DNA of 49,414 nt from an uncultured Bacteroidia bacterium. GTDB taxonomy: Bacteria > Bacteroidota > Bacteroidia > Bacteroidales > F082. Positions 15,133-21,469 of this stretch are shown one piece after another; the first letter of the stretch is position 1; each line of letters starts with the position of its first letter. Under the pieces are notes generated by a model. It made no database searches and was not told the origin of the DNA. It saw only the letters and a program-made list of their open reading frames with translations. The stretch spans positions 3,422 to 52,835 of the forward strand of contig CADAVB010000041.1 in NCBI GenBank assembly GCA_902791165.1. The letters run 5' to 3'. A program made the position numbers and the translations under genes.

Positions 15133-16434
15133 CTATTTTGTAATGCAAAATGTTGCGTAAAGCGGCACGGATTTGATGTTGTTGTCGAAGCCGAAATGCT
15201 TTTGCGAAATCCTAATTGAATAAGGTGAATTGTATTTATTGGCGAACTGGTTCATACTGATGGCCTTGTTCCGCTTGCCTTTTTTTACTTCCACGGGAAT
15301 GATGTCGGTGCCGAGTTGCAGCACGAAATCCACCTCGGCGGTGTTGTCGTTTTTCCAGTAGTAAAGAGGGATTTGGTTGGACTTAAATTGTTGTGCCACA
15401 TAGTTTTCTGCCAACGCGCCCAAAAAACTGTTGTCTTGCTCGATGGTGGAAAGCACGGTTTGGTAGGCAAGCCCCGATTTCATTGTGAGCAATCCCACAT
15501 CGGCCATATAAAGTTTGAAATCCGGGAGGTCGGCGTAGGCAGCGATGGGCATCAGTCCTTGAGTGGTCTTTTGGCATTTTAGCACGATTCCCGCCGATTC
15601 GAGCCAGTCGATGGACTCGCCGAACAGCGTGGCACTGCCGCCTTTTTGCACCACTTTGTATTGGAACTTGGTGTTTTCCTTGGCCAATTGGGTTGGGATG
15701 GAGTTGTAGCAAGCCCTGATTTTCACCGAGGTCGAGGCGGAGGCATATTTCGCCATATCGGCCAAATATTCGTTCAAGATGCGGCTTTGGATGTCGATGA
15801 TGTCCGTGAACTTCTGTGTTTCAACGAATTGCTTGACTACGGCGGGCATACCTCCCGTAATCAGGTAATGCTTGTAAAGTTCGATGAGCATTTGGTGAAT
15901 GCCCTCGGCAAAGGGTTGGTTTGTTGCGAAATGCTGTTTGATTTCCTCGGCGAAAAACTGTTTCCCGTTGGCCCAAAGAAACTCTTCGAAATCAAGCGGA
16001 TACATATTGATTTCATCGACTTTCCCGACGGGGAAGGAATATTTCTCGCGGTTGACGGCCACACCGAGCAAGCTTCCGGCGGCCACGATGTGGTATTGCG
16101 GCGCTTCCTCACAGAAAACCTTCAACGCCATCAATGCCCGCTCGCTGCTTTGGATTTCATCAAGGATAACCAGCGTTTTTCCTGCTGTAATCTTTTGGCT
16201 GTAAGCGGCTTCCAAATATTGGATGATTCTTGTTGGCGTGAGGTCGCCTTCAAAAAACGCTGCCGTCGCCGTTTGGTTTTCCAAATGCACATAGATGGTG
16301 TTTTCAAAACAGGTTTCACCAAAAGCCTTCAAGATATAGGTCTTGCCCACCTGTCTTGCGCCGTTCAGGATGAGCGGCATCCTGTTCGTCTTGTCCTTCC
16401 ATTTGACCAATTCGGCCATCACTTTTCTTTCCAT
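15133..16434 (-). CDS. ATPase 1: AAA_14/DUF4143 family ATPase with nuclease-like C-terminus
   Basis: The 433-residue protein has an N-terminal P-loop ATPase: Walker A GARQVGKT (25-32), Walker B LVILDEIQ (D92, E93) and a sensor-like VAAGSLLG. It continues into the DUF4143 region. Near the C-terminus (364-386) a PD-(D/E)xK-like pattern appears (AEVDF with E367/D369, then PVEVKKG with E382 and K384), which suggests a nuclease-type fold that may or may not be active. Biological role of this very widespread family is not established. The minus-7 box is at 16455-16462. Direct copies of a 52-bp hairpin lie immediately on both sides, and a second ATPase gene lies upstream in the same orientation. Confidence 0.85.
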   Translation of the reverse strand: MERKVMAELVKWKDKTNRMPLILNGARQVGKTYILKAFGETCFENTIYVHLENQTATAAFFEGDLTPTRIIQYLEAAYSQKITAGKTLVILDEIQSSERALMALKVFCEEAPQYHIVAAGSLLGVAVNREKYSFPVGKVDEINMYPLDFEEFLWANGKQFFAEEIKQHFATNQPFAEGIHQMLIELYKHYLITGGMPAVVKQFVETQKFTDIIDIQSRILNEYLADMAKYASASTSVKIRACYNSIPTQLAKENTKFQYKVVQKGGSATLFGESIDWLESAGIVLKCQKTTQGLMPIAAYADLPDFKLYMADVGLLTMKSGLAYQTVLSTIEQDNSFLGALAENYVAQQFKSNQIPLYYWKNDNTAEVDFVLQLGTDIIPVEVKKGKRNKAISMNQFANKYNSPYSIRISQKHFGFDNNIKSVPLYATFCITK

Positions 16435-16454
16435 AGTTCTTGCCTTTTATGCCG

Positions 16455-16462
16455 CAAAAATA
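16455..16462 (-). promoter_or_regulatory. Minus-7 box (TATTTTTG) for ATPase 1
   Basis: TAnnTTTG match on the minus strand, 20 bases before the ATG at 16434. Hairpin B2 begins 9 bases upstream of it (repeat unit from 16472, stem from 16475), covering the expected minus-33 region. Confidence 0.65.
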
Positions 16463-16471
16463 ACCATTTTT

Positions 16472-16523
16472 GACAAAACTCTGAGAAAAAATCATAATTT
16501 TTATGATTTTTCCATAGAGTTTT
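16472..16523. repeat. Hairpin repeat B2 (upstream of ATPase 1)
   Basis: Second copy of the 52-bp unit B1: arms 16475-16497 and 16501-16523 match at 20 of 23 positions. The two copies start with the same GACAAAACTCTG and share the A-rich centre. The position over the promoter suggests a regulatory or recognition site. Confidence 0.85.
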
Positions 16524-16541
16524 ATTGTTTAGAACGATTCT

Positions 16542-16586
16542 ATTTTCCGCCAAATCGGTGAAAATTTCATCGATTTGGCGGAAAAT
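16542..16586. repeat. Hairpin repeat C3 (downstream of ATPase 2)
   Basis: Inverted repeat with 22-nt arms (16542-16563 and 16565-16586) matching at 21 of 22 positions and almost no loop. It ends 4 bases before the ATPase 2 stop codon region (16591). The stem core CCGCCAAATCG/CGATTTGGCGG is the same as in hairpins C1 and C2 upstream of that gene. Confidence 0.88.
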
Positions 16587-16590
16587 GTTT

Positions 16591-18012
16591 TTATTCAAAC
16601 AGGTCGTCCAAGGTCACTTCGGCGGTGATGTAGTCTGAATACATATTGCGTTTCATCCCGAATGTGGTGACCAAAACGGGGTGGATGGCTGCCCGTGTCT
16701 TCGTTTCTTCCTTGAAGCTGCCGCAACGGTCGCGCAGGCGCAGGTCTTCTTCCTTGTCGATGGCGTATTCCTTTTGTGAATATTTCACTTCGCAGACGTT
16801 GGTCACTTGGTCGGCGCGCTCAATGATGAGGTCGATTTGCACGGCAGGGTCGCTTTGTTTGCTCCGCCACGAGTAGAAATTGGTTTGGATGCTGTCGATG
16901 CGCAAGGCTCGTTTGATTTGCGGGATGTGTGCCATGGCGAGCCGCTCGTATGCCAGACCGAACCAAATGTTTTGGATCGGTTTGTCGATGGTCGATACCC
17001 AAAAGTTCGGGTTGGTGGGCGGCTTGAGGCAGAAAGTCAGGTAGAAGAAGGTGAAGAAATCGGTCATTTGGTAGATGGCTGATGTGGACTTTATTTTCTT
17101 CTCTTTCACGTAGTAACGCCTGATAAAGTCGCAATAGACGAGGTCTTCGAGGCGGCCGCTCAGGCCTCCGCCCGACGAAAGTCCCAAGGCTGTGGCAATC
17201 TCGTCGCGCGTCATGCCCGATTTCTTTTTGGCGAGTTCTTCCATGATGAGCAGGTAAGGCTCCGGGTTCTTGAACAGCGACTTGAACAGCCGCTTGTATT
17301 CGCGGTGCATCTCGGCGTTTTCGGCAAAGAACAGCCGATCGATGTTCTGCGGGAGGCTTTCGTTGGGCTGCAGCAGGCTCAGATAATAGGGGATGCCGCC
17401 CAAAATCATGTAGGCTTGGGCGGTGGAAAGCCTGTTCCAGTTGAACTTGTTGGCTTTGAGGTAAAGCTCTGTCTCGTGCAGCGTGAACGGGTGCAGGTGC
17501 ATTTCGTGTGTGATGCGGTTGTGCAGCCCGCCGTGGTTGTCGATGATGTTCCTGATCATCCAAGAGGTGGCCGACCCGCACACGATGAGCATGATGTTCT
17601 TTTGATGGGCGGCCCAACCGTTCCAGAAATGGTCGAGCGCGGTGATGAATTTGCTCCCGCGCGTGTCGAAGCAGGGCAGTTCATCGATGAACAAGATGAT
17701 GCGCTTTTTGCGCTTGTGCTTGTTGAGTAGCAGTTGCAGGCAGGCGAAGGCCTCAAACCAGTCTTGCGGCTGCGTGATGAGCCTTGGGCCGTACTTGGTC
17801 AGGGCCTCGTTGAACACTTTCAATTGGTCGTACTCCTCGCCCTCGATGAGCCCCGACACCTCGAAGACGAACTGGCTGCCATACAACTCCCTGACGAGAA
17901 AGGTCTTGCCGACCCGTCTGCGGCCATATAGCGCGACAAATTCCGATTTGCCGGAGTTTTCGTATTCCCTCAACAGGGCGATTTCAGGTTCTCTGCCGAT
18001 GATGTTGCACAT
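16591..18012 (-). CDS. ATPase 2: archaeal-type ATPase_2 with DUF234 C-terminus
   Basis: The start is set at 18012 (MCNIIGREPE). The longer frame from 18135 would translate hairpin C1 and the promoter. The 473-residue protein has Walker A GRRRVGKT (30-37), Walker B ILFIDELPCFD (D110, E111), sensor motif CGSATSWM and the conserved NHGGLHNRITH segment. A winged-helix part (~290-340) and a DUF234-type C-terminus follow, with a PD-(D/E)xK-like pattern (QIDLIIERADQ, then CEVKYS). It is a clear paralogue of ATPase 3 near 36-37.5 kb. Role is unknown. It lies 156 bases upstream of ATPase 1 in the same orientation, but each has its own promoter and hairpin set. Confidence 0.88.
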   Translation of the reverse strand: MCNIIGREPEIALLREYENSGKSEFVALYGRRRVGKTFLVRELYGSQFVFEVSGLIEGEEYDQLKVFNEALTKYGPRLITQPQDWFEAFACLQLLLNKHKRKKRIILFIDELPCFDTRGSKFITALDHFWNGWAAHQKNIMLIVCGSATSWMIRNIIDNHGGLHNRITHEMHLHPFTLHETELYLKANKFNWNRLSTAQAYMILGGIPYYLSLLQPNESLPQNIDRLFFAENAEMHREYKRLFKSLFKNPEPYLLIMEELAKKKSGMTRDEIATALGLSSGGGLSGRLEDLVYCDFIRRYYVKEKKIKSTSAIYQMTDFFTFFYLTFCLKPPTNPNFWVSTIDKPIQNIWFGLAYERLAMAHIPQIKRALRIDSIQTNFYSWRSKQSDPAVQIDLIIERADQVTNVCEVKYSQKEYAIDKEEDLRLRDRCGSFKEETKTRAAIHPVLVTTFGMKRNMYSDYITAEVTLDDLFE

Positions 18013-18035
18013 GTTTCCCGTTTTTTTTGACACCG

Positions 18036-18043
18036 CAAAGGTA
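18036..18043 (-). promoter_or_regulatory. Minus-7 box (TACCTTTG) for ATPase 2
   Basis: TAnnTTTG match on the minus strand, 23 bases before the ATG at 18012. It decides the start codon. Hairpin C1 begins 27 bases upstream. Confidence 0.65.
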
Positions 18044-18070
18044 CGATTCTTTTCCGAAAATCGTCGCTTA

Positions 18071-18113
18071 TTTTTCGCCAAATCGATAAAAAAATCATCG
18101 TTTTGGCGGAAAA
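18071..18113. repeat. Hairpin repeat C1 (upstream of ATPase 2)
   Basis: Arms 18071-18085 and 18099-18113 match at 13 of 15 positions, with the A-rich centre AAAAAAATCATCG. C1 and C2 lie in tandem, 54 bases apart. Confidence 0.82.
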
Positions 18114-18124
18114 TATCTGCATTG

Positions 18125-18167
18125 TTTTTCGCCAAATCGATTAAAATTTAACCGATTTGGCGAAAAA
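18125..18167. repeat. Hairpin repeat C2 (upstream of ATPase 2)
   Basis: Perfect 15-bp arms (TTTTTCGCCAAATCG at 18125-18139 and its complement at 18153-18167). Same stem core as C1 and C3. Confidence 0.88.
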
Positions 18168-18341
18168 TATTATTACTTATATAATTAAAAAACAGTATTT
18201 TATATGTTTTTGATATACAATTATGGCCTAAATTTTGGTGCAAATTCAGACGGAATAAACTTGGTTGTTTTTGTATATAAAATTGGTATGTAATTGCGCA
18301 ATTTATTGAAAGATTTTCTGCGGAAAACATAAAAACAAACG

Positions 18342-18368
18342 GGGCTTCACCGACAAAGGGTGAAGCCC
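18342..18368 (-). terminator. Rho-independent terminator downstream of Abi gene
   Basis: A perfect 10-bp stem (GGGCTTCACC at 18342-18351, GGTGAAGCCC at 18359-18368) is followed on the minus strand by a T-rich tract. It lies about 95 bases after the Abi stop. The stretch 18168-18341 between it and hairpin C2 is AT-rich with no gene seen. Confidence 0.75.
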
Positions 18369-18463
18369 GATTTGAAACCTTTTATAGTGCAATGCATAGT
18401 GACAAAGACTATACCGGCACTTTGGCACTGCAAAAGTACAAAATAATTCTCAAATCATAAGCA

Positions 18464-19339
18464 TTATAATTGAAACTTTTTAATAATCCATTCAATTTCA
18501 GGGCTTTTTGTTAGTGCAATAGTAGTGATTTCTTCAATTCCTTGTTTCAAGTCGTGCTGCCTATTTTGTGATATTGTGCCAATCATATAAAGGATGACTT
18601 TAATTGCCGCTGATAAATGACTGGCTTCTCCATTAGAAAATCTTCCGGCAGGACCGTTCTTTATACTTTTGCATAAGGTCAAGTCAAATAATGGAGAACC
18701 GTGGGCGCATTTGTTTCTTACTATGCGAATGGTTTCCATGTAGTTCTCAAAAACCATGGTTTGGTTAATCCCAAAGCGCTTGCTTATCGTACGCTTATCG
18801 TCTAAGCTTTTCAGATTTTGGTATAGTTTCAAGACATTTCCAAAAGTCATAAACTCTATTGTTTTCCATGCTGGAGCATATTTGTCATTTATGTATTTTC
18901 TGTGGTGTCTTTGAATAACAGGATTCTTGCGGAAATTGTCATTATAGATTTCGTTGTCGAAAGATTGAAGGAACTGATGGCTCATGATGGAAGGACTCAT
19001 AAACCATGTAGGCTCGTTCTTGTATTTGTTCGACAACTCATAAATCATATAGGTGCGGAAGGCAACTTCTATTCGGTTGATATATCGCATTAAGATATTG
19101 CGAAGGTCAAAGTCGTAGTAATAAAGTGTAACGGCATCACTAAGTTTTGTTCCATCTTTGTATTCATGTTTTCTGCCTCTAAGTCTTGGATAGCTTGTTT
19201 CAAAAGGGAACAAATAAAAACCTAACCGATAATAGCCGATGTCCATAAGGACTTCTTTTGCTTTCTCTTCATTGCTGATTTGGATGCCGCGTGACCGCAA
19301 AAGGGAGATTTGTTCGTCTAATGTGGTGGCTTGTTTCAT
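18464..19339 (-). CDS. Abi_2 (AbiD/AbiF-like) abortive-infection protein with HEPN motif
   Basis: The 291-residue protein begins with the Abi_2 pattern (TLDEQISLLRSRGI, then the LMDIGYYRLGFYLFPF tyrosine-rich strand). A helical core follows with DFDLRNILMRYINRIEVAFR and, near 208-213, the HEPN RNase signature RNKCAH (R208 and H213, Rx4H). Family members in lactococcal plasmids stop phage growth, and the HEPN motif points to RNA cleavage upon infection; this is family knowledge, not shown here. The length fits the family. The gene is AT-rich compared with the core genes around it, has its own promoter (19360-19367) and terminator, and sits next to the hairpin-ATPase pair. The area therefore looks like a small defence or accessory island. 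Confidence 0.85.
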   Translation of the reverse strand: MKQATTLDEQISLLRSRGIQISNEEKAKEVLMDIGYYRLGFYLFPFETSYPRLRGRKHEYKDGTKLSDAVTLYYYDFDLRNILMRYINRIEVAFRTYMIYELSNKYKNEPTWFMSPSIMSHQFLQSFDNEIYNDNFRKNPVIQRHHRKYINDKYAPAWKTIEFMTFGNVLKLYQNLKSLDDKRTISKRFGINQTMVFENYMETIRIVRNKCAHGSPLFDLTLCKSIKNGPAGRFSNGEASHLSAAIKVILYMIGTISQNRQHDLKQGIEEITTIALTKSPEIEWIIKKFQL

Positions 19340-19359
19340 TTTGGATTAAAATTAAGTCG

Positions 19360-19367
19360 CAAAAATA
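19360..19367 (-). promoter_or_regulatory. Minus-7 box (TATTTTTG) for Abi gene
   Basis: TAnnTTTG match on the minus strand, 20 bases before the ATG at 19339. Confidence 0.6.
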
Positions 19368-19401
19368 ACAAAAAAAACAGGTGGAACAATCGGATTTTGT
19401 A

Positions 19402-19409
19402 TATATTTG
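19402..19409 (+). promoter_or_regulatory. Minus-7 box (TATATTTG), rightward
   Basis: TAnnTTTG match on the plus strand. It would start a transcript near 19416 through the gene remnant into the two rightward genes that follow. It is divergent from the Abi promoter 35 bases away. Confidence 0.5.
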
Positions 19410-19517
19410 CACCGTCGTTTGGCAAAACCCAAGCGGCAGACATATTGACAAAGACGCTGAACTGGCGCTTATGTGCGGCTTGTAGAATCTCGCAAATTCT
19501 AAATTGTTACGCGATAA

Positions 19518-19757
19518 CGCGATGGTCATCGTCCCTTAATTGGTGTATATTGTTCTCAATATCATACCAAAGCGTGGGCTGATGCATTGCTTATCTCTAA
19601 CAATGGGCAATGCGAGAGCCTCTACAAGCGGGATAAGCAAGAGTTGATTCCCGGGCTTCTTTCGTCGTATGGCTTGTCATTTCACAATCATCCGGTGTTC
19701 GGGAATCCGCCAAACTTGAAGTTGCGCCCGATGACGGATTTAGGGTATAAAAGATGA
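19518..19757 (+). pseudogene. Gene tail without start codon (unrecognised)
   Basis: An open frame of 79 codons follows a TAA at 19515-19517 and ends at TGA 19755-19757. It has no usable start except a late ATG. It reads like real protein (QYHTKAWADALLISNNGQC, later NPPNLKLRPMTDLGYKR), and its stop overlaps the next ATG (ATGA at 19754-19757), as in an operon. I do not recognise the family. The 5-prime part of the gene appears lost; the bases 19416-19517 before it show no matching frame. Confidence 0.5.
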
Positions 19758-20032
19758 ATGAAACAAGCGAATTGAAACAGTTTTGCGATGATGTTATAAA
19801 AGAATTCAAAGAAAACATCACTGACGCGGTTTTCTGCTATCTTCAAAGCGACAAAGAACTGATGCGCAGATATTTGTTACTGATGAGAGAATATGAGAAG
19901 GGTAAGCAAACCTTGAACAGCCAGCTTGCGCAAGCCATCACACGAGAGTTTGGATTAAAAAGTACTAAACGAATTAAGGAAGCGCCCAATAGCGTGCTGA
20001 TTGAGAGTTTCTCGGAATTGGAAGAAAAATGA
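19754..20032 (+). CDS. Small helical protein of unknown function
   Basis: The 92-residue protein is acidic and helical (ELKQFCDDVIKEFKENITDA, then DKELMRRYLLLMREYEKGKQ) and ends in SFSELEEK. It has no signal peptide or known motif. Its start overlaps the upstream gene tail by 4 bases and its stop overlaps the next gene by 4 bases (ATGA at 20029-20032), so the three form one translationally coupled unit. I do not recognise the family. Confidence 0.6.
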   Translation: MNETSELKQFCDDVIKEFKENITDAVFCYLQSDKELMRRYLLLMREYEKGKQTLNSQLAQAITREFGLKSTKRIKEAPNSVLIESFSELEEK

Positions 20033-21360
20033 TGTATTTAAGAAAACTAATCATCGGATGTGTGTTGATATTCGCGGTGTACATCCCTTTAAATGTTAAT
20101 GCTCAATATCTTACAATTACTGGTAAGGGACAATTAACGGTACGTGCTGATGAAGTTTGTGATGCAATTCCTATAATGTTGCAATTCCTTCCAATATACA
20201 AACCAAACACAAAATGCATAACAATCACTGATTACTTTTTATATAATGATACAGGAGAGTTGAAGCGGTATTCACGGGATGGTGTTAATCGCATCACAAT
20301 ACAGTATGATGAGCAAGGTAGGATCACAAATCTTAACGATGTGACTTTTCATTATGAAGATAATAGAATTATTGAGTGCTCTCGTAAAGACGGATTTAGA
20401 TGTAGATTTAAGTATGATTCAAAAGGTCATCTTGAAAGTGCTACAAAAGGAAGTTGGACATATAAGTTTAATGTTGATAAAAAAGGAAACATCATTGGCG
20501 TGTATGTGTATTATGGAACCAGAAAGACCTCTGAAATTAGTATGAGTTATGACGCCAAAGACAGAATAATTGCTTATTCAAGTAATTACAGGGACTATAT
20601 CTGGAACTATAATAAAACTGGGCAACTTGTTTCGCGTAGAGAAATAGGTTATTCTTTTTCACAAGGAAAAGTTGGAGGAAAAACTAGCGAAAAAGAGTGT
20701 GAATTTGAATACGGTGAAGATGGCAATCCGGTTCGTCGCATAGATTATGTTCACGGTGACATTACTGTTTTAAGTGGCGGCTCTGAGTATTCGTATGAAT
20801 ATACTTTCTATCCTGATCCAAAAGAACAAGAACGGAAAGAAGTGCTTAAAAAAAGAGAACGGATAAGAAGAGACTCAATTCAGCTTGTAAACCAAAGAAA
20901 AAATGATTCAATTAACCTTGAGAAACAGAGGAAAGAATCATTAAGGCAAGAACGTAATAAAGAGTTATTTCAAGTTTGCAAATTTTTATTTGACTCCGAT
21001 GAAGAATACGAATCATCTGTTGTCAAAAAGAACGACCTCGTTGAGCAAGATATTAAAGGGCATGTTGTGAAAAAACTTCAATACATTTATCCTTTGGTTC
21101 TGAATGGGAAAGAGTTGAGAAAAGAGAAACAACCTGGGAGAAATGAATTGATACAAATCTGTAATATGTGTGCTCAATTGAACAATGTAAAGTCTCAATG
21201 TGATAATGAGGAAATAGAAATAATCAGCCATATTTGCGATTATGCCGAGAGTAAACTTGGGGATTTTGTTTCGGGGCGAAGTGCTTTAAACAAAGCATAC
21301 AAAAAAACATCAAACAAGAGCTATTCTTCATTTTTGCTATCATACATGAATGACAAATAA
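20029..21360 (+). CDS. Secreted YD/RHS-like repeat protein with coiled coil
   Basis: The 443-residue protein starts with a signal peptide (LIIGCVLIFAVYI, cleavage near NVNAQ). Residues ~65-260 contain YD-type beta repeats of the pattern (x)YDxxGRI or YDxKGHLESA, for example IQYDEQGRITN, FKYDSKGHLE, MSYDAKDRIIAYS and WNYNKTGQLVS, as in RHS/wapA-type shells but only a few units long. A charged coiled-coil segment (~263-310) and a helical tail follow. No toxin domain is recognisable. Base composition is strongly AT-rich and unlike the core genes on either side, which suggests recent acquisition. It overlaps the small gene upstream by 4 bases. Confidence 0.65.
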   Translation: MMYLRKLIIGCVLIFAVYIPLNVNAQYLTITGKGQLTVRADEVCDAIPIMLQFLPIYKPNTKCITITDYFLYNDTGELKRYSRDGVNRITIQYDEQGRITNLNDVTFHYEDNRIIECSRKDGFRCRFKYDSKGHLESATKGSWTYKFNVDKKGNIIGVYVYYGTRKTSEISMSYDAKDRIIAYSSNYRDYIWNYNKTGQLVSRREIGYSFSQGKVGGKTSEKECEFEYGEDGNPVRRIDYVHGDITVLSGGSEYSYEYTFYPDPKEQERKEVLKKRERIRRDSIQLVNQRKNDSINLEKQRKESLRQERNKELFQVCKFLFDSDEEYESSVVKKNDLVEQDIKGHVVKKLQYIYPLVLNGKELRKEKQPGRNELIQICNMCAQLNNVKSQCDNEEIEIISHICDYAESKLGDFVSGRSALNKAYKKTSNKSYSSFLLSYMNDK

Positions 21361-21411
21361 ATTTAAAGAGAACAAATATGTCATGCTGATATTGACAATG
21401 CACAATTAAAC

Positions 21412-21457
21412 AAATCGGGCCTCACCAATCACTGATGAAGCCCGATTTCTTTTTTTA
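21412..21457 (+). terminator. Rho-independent terminator after YD-repeat gene
   Basis: A 9-bp outer stem (AAATCGGGC at 21412-21420, GCCCGATTT at 21440-21448) is followed by CTTTTTTT. It lies between the converging YD-repeat gene and valS. Confidence 0.8.
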
Positions 21458-21469
21458 TTCTGTTGAGAA

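Noticed and set aside
18012-18135. N-terminal extension of ATPase 2 by 41 codons
   Set aside because: It would translate hairpin C1 and the minus-7 box; the homologous ATPase 3 begins at the matching IGRE position.
18148-18330. 60-codon minus-strand frame in the AT-rich gap
   Set aside because: Low complexity, overlaps hairpin C2, no promoter-to-start relation.
19597-19821. 74-codon minus-strand frame opposite the gene tail
   Set aside because: It spans the junction of two rightward frames joined by an ATGA overlap and has no promoter; the rightward reading fits better.
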